The notes beneath the pieces were generated by a model. It was not told where the DNA came from, made no database searches, and saw only the letters and a list, made by a program, of their open reading frames with translations. Below, piece by piece: positions 50,564 through 59,628 of a stretch of 64,000 bases of DNA (the stretch's first letter is position 1; every line of letters starts with the position of its first letter). Origin of the DNA: Verrucomicrobiota bacterium (GTDB lineage: Bacteria; Verrucomicrobiota; Verrucomicrobiia; Opitutales; UBA953); NCBI GenBank assembly GCA_030831965.1, contig JAURJZ010000080.1:124819-188818 (forward strand), read 5' to 3'. Made by a program: the position numbers and the translations under genes.

Positions 50564-51053
50564 GGCCCCAGGCGCCGTCGGCGCGGCGGCGGAACTTGCC
50601 CGAGCCGGGCTGGCCGTCGTCGAGCCGCTGGTCGGCCGACCGCAGGGTGGGCTCGGCGGCCGCGGGGTCGGCCGGGCGGAAGAGGATGACGCCGCGGGAA
50701 AGGCCGTCCTGGGTCTCGGGCGCGAAGCTCCACTCGCCCGGAAGCTCGATCCCGGGGGCGAGCTTGTCCCACGCCTCGGAGAACTTGTAGCGCTGGATGG
50801 CCTCGCCCGGCTTGGCGAAGGGGAAGGCCTCGGGCCAGGCGCGCTGCTCGAGGCGATGCTGCAGAATCGGCTCGGCGATGGCGCGGAAGGCGGCGGCGAG
50901 GGGAACCGCGCGGCGATGGGCGAGGAGCGTGGCCGCGAAGGCGGCGAGGAAGGCGAGGCCGGCGCCGAGCAAGGCCCAGCGCAGCCCGTGGAACCACAGC
51001 GGGGTGCTCGGGGCGACAAGGATGGCGGGGGCCTTCGGTTCCGACGAAGCCAT
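50544..51053 (-). CDS. Single-pass membrane protein of unknown function
   Basis: The 169-residue protein has one membrane helix ([21 protein letters not shown], about residues 25-46) and a soluble C-terminal domain with [39 protein letters not shown] and a Trp-Gly ending. No family is recognised. It overlaps the end of prfA by 20 bp and is divergent from tcdA. The ordered alternation of charged and hydrophobic residues, together with a plausible start, supports a gene. Confidence 0.6.
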   Translation of the reverse strand: MASSEPKAPAILVAPSTPLWFHGLRWALLGAGLAFLAAFAATLLAHRRAVPLAAAFRAIAEPILQHRLEQRAWPEAFPFAKPGEAIQRYKFSEAWDKLAPGIELPGEWSFAPETQDGLSRGVILFRPADPAAAEPTLRSADQRLDDGQPGSGKFRRRADGAWGLTLSVE

Positions 51054-51139
51054 GGGAAGGCCGACCTTAGGAGCGGGACGTGTCTCGGCAAGGCGGCTTT
51101 TTGCTTCCGAACCGGCCGGGAAAAGCATTCATCGCGCGC

Positions 51140-51922
51140 ATGGACGCGGCCCACCTGGAGCGCTTCGCCGGGGTGGCCCGGATCTACGGGCGCGCGGGGG
51201 CCGAGCGGCTCTCGCGCGCCGCGTTTGTCGTGGTCGGGCTGGGCGGGGTCGGCTCATGGGCCGCCGAGGCCCTCGCCCGCAGCGGCGCGGGCCGGCTTGT
51301 CCTCGTCGACGGCGACGCGGTCTGCGCCTCCAACACCAACCGGCAGCTGCACGCCCTGGCCGGGACGGAGGGACGGCCGAAGGCCGAGGTCCTCGCCGAG
51401 CGCGCCCGGGCCATCCATCCCGGCATCGAGGCGGTGGCGGTGACCCGCTTCGTCGCCAAGGGAGACGCGGCGGAGCTGGTGGCCGGGCACGCCGGCGTGC
51501 TGGTGGACGCGATCGACGCGCTCGGCGTCAAATGCGCCCTGCTCGCCGCGGCGCGCTCGGCTGGGCGGCCGGTTGTCACCACCGGCGGCTGCGCGGGGAG
51601 GAGGGACGGCACCCGGGTGCGGGTCGGCGACCTCGCGGAGTCGAGGGACGACCCGCTGCTCCGCCTGGTCCGGAAGAAGCTGCGCCAGGAGCTGGGCCTT
51701 CCCCGCAAGGGGCCGATGGGCATCCGCTGCGCCTGGTCGGACGAGCCGCTGGTTATCGCCGCCGACTGCGAGGGCGTGCCCGGAGGCTTGATCCCGGCCG
51801 ACGAGGACCTGCGGCCGAACTGCGAGTGGGGCTACGGCACGGTCGCCCACGTGGCGGGCGCCTTCGGGCTCGCCGCGGCCGGCGAGGCGATCCGGCTTGC
51901 CCTCGCCGAGGGTCGGGGATGA
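51140..51922 (+). CDS. tcdA: tRNA threonylcarbamoyladenosine dehydratase (TcdA/CsdL, E1-like)
   Basis: The 260-residue protein is an E1/ThiF-type adenylating enzyme: VVVGLGGVGSWAAEALARSG (nucleotide-binding), LVDGDAVCASNTNRQLHAL with the NTNRQ signature of TcdA, and the Asp in VLVDAIDALGVK. It converts t6A to cyclic t6A at position 37 of ANN-decoding tRNAs. ATG 51140 was preferred to an upstream in-frame start. The stop overlaps the next gene (ATGA). Confidence 0.92.
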   Translation: MDAAHLERFAGVARIYGRAGAERLSRAAFVVVGLGGVGSWAAEALARSGAGRLVLVDGDAVCASNTNRQLHALAGTEGRPKAEVLAERARAIHPGIEAVAVTRFVAKGDAAELVAGHAGVLVDAIDALGVKCALLAAARSAGRPVVTTGGCAGRRDGTRVRVGDLAESRDDPLLRLVRKKLRQELGLPRKGPMGIRCAWSDEPLVIAADCEGVPGGLIPADEDLRPNCEWGYGTVAHVAGAFGLAAAGEAIRLALAEGRG

Positions 51923-52377
51923 CCGCGCTCGCGACCATCCTGCGCCATCCGGCGGAGAACCTGGCCAAGTGCTCGGTCGAGCCCCTGCGCGGTCGCGCCG
52001 ACCTGGAATTCCTCGCCGCGGAGGGGCCGGCCGTGGTGCGGGGCGAAGGCTGCATCCTGCTCGAGGTCGGGGCGCCGCCGCTGACGGCGGCCGACGCCGG
52101 GCGGCGGCTGATCCTGCTCGACGGCAACTGGAAACATGTCCCCCGGCTGCGCGCGCGCGTGATCGGCAACCCCCTGCCCCGCTCCCTGCCATCGGTGCCG
52201 ACGGCCTATCCGAGGCGCAACGCCGAGGGGGCCGACCCGTCGGAGGGGCTGGCCACGGTCGAGGCGCTCTACCTGGCCCTGCGCGTCCTGGGCTCGGACG
52301 ACCCCTCGCTGCTGGCCCATTACCGTTGGCGGGAGGAGTTCCTGCGCAACGTGCGGGCGACGCTGGGCGACGGTTGA
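51919..52377 (+). CDS. Tsr3/DTW-superfamily protein, probable 3-amino-3-carboxypropyl transferase
   Basis: The 152-residue protein follows the order of archaeal and eukaryotic Tsr3 (DUF367): ENLAKCSVEPLRGRADLEFL, LLEVGAPPLTAADAGRRLIL, LLDGNWKHVPRL, then a long loop and LATVEALYLALRVLG with HYRWREEFLRN. Tsr3 adds an acp group from SAM to rRNA, and related DTW proteins (TapT) act on tRNA. Which RNA is modified here is unknown. It is translationally coupled to tcdA, another RNA-modification gene. Confidence 0.62.
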   Translation: MTALATILRHPAENLAKCSVEPLRGRADLEFLAAEGPAVVRGEGCILLEVGAPPLTAADAGRRLILLDGNWKHVPRLRARVIGNPLPRSLPSVPTAYPRRNAEGADPSEGLATVEALYLALRVLGSDDPSLLAHYRWREEFLRNVRATLGDG

Positions 52378-52424
52378 GCGGTTTTCGCTTTCCCCGGGGA
52401 CGGTTAACGCTTCCCCTTCGGCTG

Positions 52425-53318
52425 ATGAGCACCGACCTGCCGCGCGAGGCGCTGATGACCGTCGAGGGCCTGCCCTACCCGAAGGTGGCCACGGGCAAGG
52501 TGCGCGAGATCTTCGACCTGGGCGACCGCCTGCTCATCGTTGCGACGGACCGCCTGTCGGCCTTCGACGTCGTGATGCCCAACGGCGTGCCCGGCAAGGG
52601 CGTCCTTCTCACCCGCATCAGCCTCTGGTGGTTCGCCCAGGCGGCCAAGGTCTTCCCCATCCACCTCGCGCCGGACCACGACGCGGCGCTGGCGGGGGCG
52701 CTGCGCGGGCACGAGGCGCTGATCCCGCGCTCGATGCTCGTGCGCAAGCTCCGGCCCCTGCCCATCGAGGCCGTGGTGCGGGGATACCTGGCCGGGAGCG
52801 GCTGGAAGGAGTACAAGGCGACCGGCGGCATTCTCGACCACCGCCTGCCCGCGGGGTTGCTCGACGGGTCGAGGCTCCCCGAGCCGATCTTCACGCCCTC
52901 GACCAAGGCCGCGGCGGGGCACGACGAGCCGATCACCCAGGCGCGGTGCGCGGAAATCCTCGGCGAGGCGGACTTCCGGGCGGTTCGCGACGCCTCGATC
53001 GCCCTCTACCGCATGGGCGCCGAGCGCGCGGCCAAGGCGGGCATCCTGCTCGCGGACACGAAATTCGAGTTCGGCCGCGCGGCCGACGGCTCGCTCGTGC
53101 TCATCGACGAGGTGCTCACGCCCGACTCCTCGCGCTACTGGCCGGCCGCCACGTGGCAGCCGGGCCGCGGCCAGCCGTCCTACGACAAGCAGTTCGTGCG
53201 CGACTGGCTCGAGGCCCAGCCCTGGGACAAGCGACCGCCCGGGCCCCGCCTGCCCGACGAGGTGGTGACGCGCACCCAGGCGCTCTATGCCGAGTGCCTG
53301 ACCAGGCTGACCGCCTGA
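52425..53318 (+). CDS. purC: Phosphoribosylaminoimidazole-succinocarboxamide synthase
   Basis: The 297-residue enzyme joins CAIR and aspartate in purine synthesis. Family blocks are GKVREIFDLGDRLLIVATDRLSAFD in sequence, VVRGYLAGSGWKEYKATG, IFTPSTKAAAGHDEPI, LLADTKFEFG and LIDEVLTPDSSRYWP, covering the ATP and substrate sites. Length fits the longer PurC type. ATG 52425 was chosen. The gene converges on the ebo-linked operon, leaving six bases between stops. Confidence 0.97.
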   Translation: MSTDLPREALMTVEGLPYPKVATGKVREIFDLGDRLLIVATDRLSAFDVVMPNGVPGKGVLLTRISLWWFAQAAKVFPIHLAPDHDAALAGALRGHEALIPRSMLVRKLRPLPIEAVVRGYLAGSGWKEYKATGGILDHRLPAGLLDGSRLPEPIFTPSTKAAAGHDEPITQARCAEILGEADFRAVRDASIALYRMGAERAAKAGILLADTKFEFGRAADGSLVLIDEVLTPDSSRYWPAATWQPGRGQPSYDKQFVRDWLEAQPWDKRPPGPRLPDEVVTRTQALYAECLTRLTA

Positions 53319-53324
53319 GGCGGC

Positions 53325-53882
53325 TCAGTCGGTCAGGATATCAACCCGGCAGCGCTCGCAGCGGGGGTTGGAGCGGGTCAGCATGAGGTCGCCGCAGAGC
53401 GGACAGGTGTCGCCCGACAGGGGTGCCACGGGCGCCTTGGACTCGACAGCCCCGGGTTCCTCGGCCCGGCGCCGCTGACGCAGGGCCTGCCAGGCGACGA
53501 TGCCGGCCACCATGAGAAAGGTGGCGGCGCCGACGAAGCCATCGGACATGCGTCCATGGCCCTGGGCAAGCGGGTCGCGCCCGGTGACCAGGGTGGCGAT
53601 GAGAATCCAGATCGCCACGGCGGCCAGGAACCCGGCGAAGAGGAAAACCGTCCTTAGCCAGGAGCGGGAGGTCGCGAGCCGCGCCCCAGGGTAATTCCCG
53701 CAGGCGGAGCAGTTCCAGTCCGTCACGCGGGCGACGGGCAGGAGCGGGATGTGGAAAAGATGGAGGAAGACCAGGCTGCGCGTCCCGACGGCCAACCGGG
53801 GCGCCTTGCAGACGGTGCACCAGTCGTTGCGCACGGCGGCGCGGCGAGGGAAGAACTTGTAATGGCCGTGCAGGAGCAGCAC
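53325..53882 (-). CDS. Zinc-ribbon membrane protein linked to the ebo operon
   Basis: The 185-residue protein has four CxxC motifs (CTVC, CSAC, CPLC, CERC), which would form two zinc ribbons, one at each end. Between them are two membrane helices (VFLFAGFLAAVAIWILIATLV and FVGAATFLMVAGIVAW). The starting codon is GTG 53882, six bases past the eboF stop, so it is probably the last gene of the same operon. Its function is unknown. A link with the ebo system is inferred only from position. Confidence 0.65.
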   Translation of the reverse strand: MLLLHGHYKFFPRRAAVRNDWCTVCKAPRLAVGTRSLVFLHLFHIPLLPVARVTDWNCSACGNYPGARLATSRSWLRTVFLFAGFLAAVAIWILIATLVTGRDPLAQGHGRMSDGFVGAATFLMVAGIVAWQALRQRRRAEEPGAVESKAPVAPLSGDTCPLCGDLMLTRSNPRCERCRVDILTD

Positions 53883-53888
53883 GCGCGT

Positions 53889-55250
53889 TCAGAAGCCCTC
53901 GGCGAGGCGGTCGCGGACCTCGGCGGCGGCGAGGGTGGCGGGCAGGCCCTTGCGGGGGGAGACCAGGACGGGCCAGTCGAGGGAGTCCTCGGGGACGCGG
54001 CCGTGGGAGCCGCGGATGAGCTGCGGGTCGAGGGGCGTGAGGCGGAGGAGGCTGCGGAAGCCGAGCTTCTTGCGGAGGAGGAAGGCGGCGACCTTGAGCC
54101 AGGGGAGGCGAAGGGCGGGGTCGACGAGGAGCTCGCAGGGGTCGTAGCCGGGCTTGCGATGGATGTCGACGGTGCGGGCGAAGTCGGGCGCGCGGGCGTC
54201 GTCGAGCCAGTAGTTGTAGGCAAACCAGCTGCGCGCGTCGGCGACGAGGAGGAGGTCGCCGGAGCGGCGGTGCCAGAGGCCCTCGGCGCGCTGCTCGGAC
54301 TCGCCGAGGACGCGCTCGACGCCGGGGAGGGCGGCGAGGGCGGTGCGGACCTCGGGCAGGAGGGCGGGGTCGCGGACGACGACGTGGGCGACCTGATGGT
54401 CGCAGACCGCGTAGGCCTTGGAGTGGAAGGTGTCGAGGACCTCGTGGCCGCGCTCGTCCTTGGCGACGAGCCAGCCGCGCTCGCGAAGGAGGCGGTTCGG
54501 CAGGGCGGCGCGGTCGACGGCGGTGAGGGCGTACTCGGAGACCAGGGTGACCTCGGCGCCGGCTCGCTCCAGGTCGTCGGCCAGGCGGCCGGCGAGCTTG
54601 TCGATCTCAGCCCGGGCGAGGTCGGCCTGGGGCGAGGCGGGGCCGTGGCGCTGGAGGTCGTAGTCGAGATGGGGGAGGTAGACGAGGTGGAGGTCGGGTT
54701 TCTCGTGGTGCTCGATCCAGCGGGCGCAGTCGGCGATCCACTGGGAGGAGTCGAGACCGGCGTAGGGGCCCCAGAAGGCGGCGAAGGGAAAGTCCCAGAG
54801 GTCCTTCTTGATCCGGCCGGCGAGGTCGGGCGGCCAGCTGGCGATGTCGAGTAGCTTGGCGCCGTCGGCCCGGTAGATGGGCCGGGGAGTGACGGCGAGG
54901 TCGACGCCGGAGCCGAGGTTGTACCACCAGAAGGAGTTGGCGACGCGGAGGCCGGGGCGGCGGGCGCGGAGGGTTTCCCAGAGCTTCTCGCCGCCGACGA
55001 GGCGGTTGGATTGCTTCCAGAAATGGACCTCGGCGAGGTCGCGATCGGGCCAGCCGTTGCCCACGATGCCGTGGCCGGAGGGGTCGAGGCCCGTGAGATA
55101 GGTGGCCTGGGCGGTGCAGGTGACGGCGGGGAAGGCCGGCTTGACGCGGGCCAGCGAGCCGGCGGCGGCGCGGGCGGCGAGGCGCGGCATCCTGCCGCCG
55201 GCGAGGTCGCGGGCGGAGAGGCCGACGACGTTCAGGACCGCGCGGCGCAT
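53889..55250 (-). CDS. eboF: Alkaline phosphatase/nucleotide pyrophosphatase-family protein, EboF
   Basis: The 453-residue protein belongs to the AP/NPP superfamily. The likely nucleophile is a Thr in FPAVTCTAQATYLTGLDPS, metal ligands follow in GIVGNGWPDRDL, VYLPHLDYDLQRHGP (Asp, His), LVSEYALTAVD and the C-terminal VDIHRKPGYDPCELL. ebo-type clusters elsewhere encode a member of this family. It has no clear signal peptide. The start overlaps eboD by 19 bp. The substrate is not known; a phosphorylated or nucleotide-linked metabolite is possible. Confidence 0.85.
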   Translation of the reverse strand: MRRAVLNVVGLSARDLAGGRMPRLAARAAAGSLARVKPAFPAVTCTAQATYLTGLDPSGHGIVGNGWPDRDLAEVHFWKQSNRLVGGEKLWETLRARRPGLRVANSFWWYNLGSGVDLAVTPRPIYRADGAKLLDIASWPPDLAGRIKKDLWDFPFAAFWGPYAGLDSSQWIADCARWIEHHEKPDLHLVYLPHLDYDLQRHGPASPQADLARAEIDKLAGRLADDLERAGAEVTLVSEYALTAVDRAALPNRLLRERGWLVAKDERGHEVLDTFHSKAYAVCDHQVAHVVVRDPALLPEVRTALAALPGVERVLGESEQRAEGLWHRRSGDLLLVADARSWFAYNYWLDDARAPDFARTVDIHRKPGYDPCELLVDPALRLPWLKVAAFLLRKKLGFRSLLRLTPLDPQLIRGSHGRVPEDSLDWPVLVSPRKGLPATLAAAEVRDRLAEGF

Positions 55251-56380
55251 GGGGCGAGGTCGCGCGCGCGGAGCTCGTCGGCGGCGGCGCGCACGCGCTC
55301 GGCGGGCATGGCGTGGACCTCGGTGGAGGCGCCGATGGCGGTGGGCAGGACGAGGGTGAGGCGGCCGCCGAGGTGCTCGCGAAACTCCTCGAGTCCGGCG
55401 AGGAGGGGCTTGCCGCCGTCGAGATGGAGCTCCTCGGCGTAGGTGCGGAAGCCAAGGGCCGAGAGCAGGGCGAGGACGCGCGCGGCGTCGGCCGGAGCGA
55501 GGAGGGCGAGGTCGCGCGCGCAGAGGGTGTCGAGGGCGAGGCCGACGGCGACGGCCTCGCCGTGGGTGAGGCGGTGGTCGGTGAGGGACTCGAGCTTGTG
55601 GGCGGCCCAGTGCCCGAGGTCGAGGGGGCGGGCGGAGCCGAGCTCGAAGGGGTCGCCGCCTCCGGCGATGTGGCGGGCGTGCAGCTCGGCGGAGCGCCGG
55701 ACGGCGCGGCCGAGCGCGGGCAGCTCGCCGGCGGCGAGGGCGGGGGCGTCGGCCTCGAGCGCGGCGAGGAAGGCGGGGTCCTTGAGGAGGGCGACCTTGA
55801 CCGCCTCGACGAGGCCGTCGCGCCGGCCGCGGAGGTCGAGCGACGCGAGGAGGGCGAGGTCGTTGACGACCGCGGCGGGCACGGCGAAGGCGCCGGTGAA
55901 GTTCTTCTTCCCGAAGGTGTTGATGCCGTTCTTGACCCCGACCCCGGCGTCGCCCTGCCCCAGCGTGGTGCTGGGCATGCGGATGACGCGGACGCCGCGG
56001 TGGGCGGTGGCGGCGGCGAAGCCGACGGCGTCGAGGAAGGCGCCGCCGCCGATCGCGAGCACGTAGGAGTGGCGGCAGATGCGGTCGGCCTCGATCGCGG
56101 CGAGGACGGCCTTGACCACGGAGGTGTCGCGCTTGGCCGCCTCGCCCCCGGTGAGCACGAGCGGGGCGCGGGTCAGGCGGATGCCGCGGGCGGCGGCGTG
56201 GCCGGAGATGGCGGCGGCGAGCTCCGGGCGCGCGGCGGCGAGGCCGGAGTCGAGGACGGGAAGGACCTTGGCGTCGGCGACCAGCCCGGCAAGGGTCGGG
56301 TTGGCCGGGGCGAACGCGTCCTCGGTGAAGAGGATGCGGTGCCGGTAGGCGACCGAGAAGCTGAGGTCGATCTCGTCCAT
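55232..56380 (-). CDS. eboD: 3-dehydroquinate synthase-like protein, EboD
   Basis: The 382-residue protein has the DHQ synthase fold: LTGGEAAKRDTSVVKAVLAA, VLAIGGGAFLDAVGFAAATA, VRVIRMPSTTLGQGDAGVGVK, NGINTFGKKNFTGAF, and the metal-site HxxxxxHGEAVAVGL (DHRLTHGEAVAVGLALD). Proteins of this branch in ebo clusters are not the housekeeping AroB. In related families such enzymes cyclise sugar phosphates, so a similar cyclisation is possible. It sits 12 bp after eboC. Confidence 0.9.
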   Translation of the reverse strand: MDEIDLSFSVAYRHRILFTEDAFAPANPTLAGLVADAKVLPVLDSGLAAARPELAAAISGHAAARGIRLTRAPLVLTGGEAAKRDTSVVKAVLAAIEADRICRHSYVLAIGGGAFLDAVGFAAATAHRGVRVIRMPSTTLGQGDAGVGVKNGINTFGKKNFTGAFAVPAAVVNDLALLASLDLRGRRDGLVEAVKVALLKDPAFLAALEADAPALAAGELPALGRAVRRSAELHARHIAGGGDPFELGSARPLDLGHWAAHKLESLTDHRLTHGEAVAVGLALDTLCARDLALLAPADAARVLALLSALGFRTYAEELHLDGGKPLLAGLEEFREHLGGRLTLVLPTAIGASTEVHAMPAERVRAAADELRARDLAPCAARS

Positions 56381-56392
56381 GCGACGCGTGCC

Positions 56393-57304
56393 CTAAGTGG
56401 AAGGCATCAGACGCCGGAGGGCGAGCGTGGTTCCGAGGAAAAGGAGGAGCATGAGCCCGCCCATCGAGAGGGGGTCGGAGGGCTCGAAGCGGTGGCGGAC
56501 GGCGACCCAGGCGAGGTAATCGACCAGGCAGAGGCCCGCGATGCGCGCGCCGACCCGCTCGGAGACGTCCCGGAGGCGGCGGCGGGTCCAGCCGATGAAC
56601 ACGACCAGCCCGCAGGCCCAGATGAGGGGCAGCAGGGGCGGGGCGCCCTGGAAGGCGAGGGTGAGCGGCACGGGGAGCGCCGCCAGCGGCGGGGCGACGC
56701 GGGCCAGCCCGCCGGGCTCGCCGCCGGTCGCCTCGTGGCGGGCGAGCGCGGAAATGCCGACCGTGTAGAGGAGGAGCGCGACGGCGTGGGCGAGGACGAG
56801 GGCGAGGCCGGCCGGCGACGCCGCGGGCGGCGCGTTGCATAGCCAGCCGGCGAGGGGAAGCGCGGCCCGGCAGGCTCCCATGAGCCAGGGCGCGGGGGCG
56901 GGCCGGACCTTGTGCCAACGGGTGTAGGCGAGCACGAGCGCGGCGAGGGCGAGGCCGGCCGGGCCGAGCGCGAGCGGGCTGAGCCAAGCCCAGAGGGCGA
57001 GGCCGAGGAGCAGGAGGGCGAATCCGGAGAGCCGGACGGCGCGCGGGCCGAGGCGGCCGGAGGGAATGGGCCGCTCGGGACGGTGGGCGCGATCCCAACC
57101 GGCGTCGGCGGCGTCGTTGAGGAACATCCCGGCGGTGTAGAGGAGGGAACCGCCGAGCAGGAGAAGGCCGAGCCGCGGAAGCGCGCCGGCGTCGAGGTTG
57201 GCGCCGAAGGCGGCGGCGAGGAGCCAGCCGACGAGGAGGTTGGACCAGACCGTCGGAAGGTTGGCGCCGCGCGTGAGCTCAAGCCAGGCCCGGAGGCGGG
57301 TCAT
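56393..57304 (-). CDS. eboC: UbiA-like prenyltransferase, EboC
   Basis: The 303-residue membrane protein has about eight or nine helices and UbiA-family motifs: TRGANLPTVWSNLLVGWL, the first Asp-rich motif NDAADAGWDRAHRPERPI, YTRWHKVRPAPAPWLMGA, and a weak second motif late (DVSERVGARI). It should transfer a prenyl or related group to an aromatic or polar acceptor in the membrane. Its ATG overlaps the stop of eboE (ATGA). Confidence 0.9.
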   Translation of the reverse strand: MTRLRAWLELTRGANLPTVWSNLLVGWLLAAAFGANLDAGALPRLGLLLLGGSLLYTAGMFLNDAADAGWDRAHRPERPIPSGRLGPRAVRLSGFALLLLGLALWAWLSPLALGPAGLALAALVLAYTRWHKVRPAPAPWLMGACRAALPLAGWLCNAPPAASPAGLALVLAHAVALLLYTVGISALARHEATGGEPGGLARVAPPLAALPVPLTLAFQGAPPLLPLIWACGLVVFIGWTRRRLRDVSERVGARIAGLCLVDYLAWVAVRHRFEPSDPLSMGGLMLLLFLGTTLALRRLMPST

Positions 57305-58470
57305 GCCGCATTCCACCCGCGGGACCGGAACTCGGCAAGCGTCCACTCGTACTCGCGGACGACCTGGTCGGCGACGGTGGCGGCGCGAAGCGCGGGCGGG
57401 AGGACGGCCCAGGTGTAGGTCTCGATCTCGAGCTGGTCGCAGGCGGCGGGGTCGGCCGCGAGCGCGTCGAGGAGGCCGAGGAGCTCGGGCGAGGTGGAGC
57501 GGAGGCCGTCGCCGAGGTCGCCGGCGTGGAGGGGGACGTGGAAGTGGGCGCGCGCCTCGCGGACGCGCGCGGGGTCGCGGCGCGCGGCGGCGACGCCCTG
57601 CGGGATGTCGGGGTGGCGCTCGACGGAGCCGTCGGCGAGCCGGAGGAAGGTCTGGTGGAGGTAGGTGGGCTCGTCCATGGCCGCGAGCCGGTTGAGCGCG
57701 GGAGGCGTCGGCGGGAGGGCGAGCGCGGCCGAGAGGTGGACCTTGAGCACGGGGATGCCCTCGGCGCGGAGCAGGCGGAGCGCGGCGGCGGGGCCCTCGA
57801 ACTCGACCGCGTGGTGGCAGGCGTCGAGATTGACCCCGATCCAGTCGCGCGCGGCGGGGTCGGCCTCGTAGAGCGCGGCGAGGAAGTCGGCCGCCTCGCG
57901 GGCGGTGCCGAGAAGGCAGAGCGGCTCGGGCTCGAGGGCGAGGCGGACGCGGCGGCCGGTGCGGTCGGCGAGGCGGGCGAGCCCCTCGCGGGCGGCGAGG
58001 AGGTTGGCGCGCATGGCGGCGTCGGCCGCGGCGTCGCGCGGGAACGCGCCGAAGGTCACGGGGACGGTGCTGACCGTCGGGTCGACGCCCGCGGGGGCGA
58101 GCCCGGCCAGGAGCCCGGCCACGCGCAGGGTGTAGTCGAGCCGCCCGCGCTCCCGCCAGTCGGGCCGGTAGGCGCGGTCCTTGACCGCGGTGCCGTGGAA
58201 AGGGCCGCGGGGGAAGGCGTTGACGGTGAAGACGTAGGCGTCGTGGCGGTCGAGCCAGGCGCGGAGCCAGGCGAGCTCGGCGGGCTCGGCGGCGAGGGTG
58301 TCGGCCGCGGGGCCGGAGAGCCGGAGGCCGAGGGCCCAGGGGCGGCCCGGGGCGACGCGCGCGCGCACCTCCGCGACGGGGCCCTCGAGCGACGCGCGCA
58401 CCTGGGCCCAGTCCTCGCCCGGGTGCACGTTGGTGCAGTAGGCGAGGTGGGCGCGGGGGCCGACCCTCAC
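57301..58470 (-). CDS. eboE: Metabolite traffic protein EboE (TIM-barrel, xylose isomerase-like)
   Basis: The 389-residue protein matches the EboE family: [20 protein letters not shown] at the start, [50 protein letters not shown] (Glu), [18 protein letters not shown] (Asp, His), [22 protein letters not shown] and [14 protein letters not shown] (Glu), a metal-binding TIM barrel. The start is GTG 58470, overlapping eboB. The reaction is unknown. Confidence 0.92.
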   Translation of the reverse strand: MRVGPRAHLAYCTNVHPGEDWAQVRASLEGPVAEVRARVAPGRPWALGLRLSGPAADTLAAEPAELAWLRAWLDRHDAYVFTVNAFPRGPFHGTAVKDRAYRPDWRERGRLDYTLRVAGLLAGLAPAGVDPTVSTVPVTFGAFPRDAAADAAMRANLLAAREGLARLADRTGRRVRLALEPEPLCLLGTAREAADFLAALYEADPAARDWIGVNLDACHHAVEFEGPAAALRLLRAEGIPVLKVHLSAALALPPTPPALNRLAAMDEPTYLHQTFLRLADGSVERHPDIPQGVAAARRDPARVREARAHFHVPLHAGDLGDGLRSTSPELLGLLDALAADPAACDQLEIETYTWAVLPPALRAATVADQVVREYEWTLAEFRSRGWNAA

Positions 58471-59288
58471 GGCGCGGGCGCCGCGGTGTCGGCGACGCGG
58501 AAGCCGGGGGCTTGCGAGAGGAAGCGGCGCGGGTTGCCGAAGACGAGGGCGTCGACCGCCGCGGCGGAGTGGCCCCGGCGACGCATCTCGAGGGCGGCGC
58601 GGGGAACGGCGAGCGGCTCGCTGTGGCCCCAGTCGCAGGCGCTGTTGAGCCAGAGGCGCTCGGCGGCGTACCGCTCGACCATGTCGATGGCGCGCGCCGG
58701 GGTGGCCTTGGATTCCGGATACAGGGTGATGCCGCCCCAGTGGCCGGCGTCGAGGACCATCCGGACGGTGTGCTCCTCGACGTGGTCGACGAGGGCGCGG
58801 CCGGGCTTGACGCCGTGGGCGCGGAGGACGTCGAGGATGAGCCGGGTGCCCTTGAGCTTGTCCTCGAGGTGGGGCGTGTGGACGAGGATCAGCCGGTCGC
58901 GCTCGACGGCGATCTGGACATGGCGCTCGAGGACGCGGAGCTCGTTGCGGGAGTTCTTGTTGAGCCCGATCTCGCCGATGCCGAGGACATTGGGGCGGTC
59001 GAGGAACTCGGGGATGAGCGCGAGCACGTCCTCGGCCAGGGCGAGGTCCTCGGACTCCTTGGGGTTGAGGCAGAGCCAGGAGAAGTGGGGGATGCCGTGG
59101 CGCGCGGCGCGGGCGGGCTCGACCTCGGTCAGCTGGCGGAAGTAGTCGCGGAAGCCGTCGGCGGAGCAGCGGTCGAAGCCGGCCCAGAAGGCGGGCTCGC
59201 AGATGGCGGCGCAGCCCGCCATGGCCATGGCGCGGTAGTCATCCGTGGTGCGGCTGACCATGTGGGCGTGGGGCTCGATGTAGCGCAT
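58467..59288 (-). CDS. eboB: TatD-family hydrolase, EboB
   Basis: The 273-residue metal-dependent hydrolase has HxH in [18 protein letters not shown], Glu in [20 protein letters not shown], His in [18 protein letters not shown], His in [17 protein letters not shown] and Asp in [17 protein letters not shown]. The sequence fits the ebo-cluster branch rather than the DNase TatD. It lies seven bases after the small EboA-position gene and overlaps eboE by four bases. Confidence 0.92.
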   Translation of the reverse strand: MRYIEPHAHMVSRTTDDYRAMAMAGCAAICEPAFWAGFDRCSADGFRDYFRQLTEVEPARAARHGIPHFSWLCLNPKESEDLALAEDVLALIPEFLDRPNVLGIGEIGLNKNSRNELRVLERHVQIAVERDRLILVHTPHLEDKLKGTRLILDVLRAHGVKPGRALVDHVEEHTVRMVLDAGHWGGITLYPESKATPARAIDMVERYAAERLWLNSACDWGHSEPLAVPRAALEMRRRGHSAAAVDALVFGNPRRFLSQAPGFRVADTAAPAP

Positions 59289-59295
59289 GGGTCGC

Positions 59296-59583
59296 TCAGG
59301 CCCCGGGCCAGGAGCCGGTCGCCCCCTTGGTGCCGGCGCTGGGGATGGGATCGGCGGTGGGGTCGCTCCAGGACTCGAGGATGCGCCGGGTCCGCTCCGG
59401 CTGGCCGTCGGCGAGGAGGGCGAGGGCGGCCCGGAGGGATCGTAGGCGGTGGTCGTCGGCGCCCTCGGCCCGGTCCATCCGGTCGAGGAACGCGGCGAGG
59501 TCGAGGACGCGCGCCCGGGCGTCCATGTAATAGAGGTCGGCCAGGAACTCGCGTCGACGCCAGGGCTCCGGAACGGGGCTCAT
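59296..59583 (-). CDS. eboA: Small protein at the EboA position
   Basis: The 95-residue protein has [21 protein letters not shown], then a charged helical stretch ([20 protein letters not shown]) and [17 protein letters not shown]. It stands first in the run of ebo genes, seven bases before eboB. EboA proteins in cyanobacteria are longer (by my recollection more than 200 residues), so this is either a short or divergent form or an unrelated small gene at that place. The symbol is assigned by position. Confidence 0.6.
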   Translation of the reverse strand: MSPVPEPWRRREFLADLYYMDARARVLDLAAFLDRMDRAEGADDHRLRSLRAALALLADGQPERTRRILESWSDPTADPIPSAGTKGATGSWPGA

Positions 59584-59628
59584 CCTGGCAAGGGTGCGGG
59601 AGAGGGGGGCGGGGTCAACCCGGGCGTC

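Noticed and set aside
55232-56380. Housekeeping aroB
   Set aside because: The fold is DHQ synthase-like, but the gene is locked in the ebo operon by overlaps and its neighbours are not shikimate genes. EboD is the better call.
55313-56842. 509-codon plus-strand frame opposite eboD and eboC
   Set aside because: Gly/Glu-rich shadow of the DHQ-synthase-like and UbiA-like genes, which carry clear family motifs.
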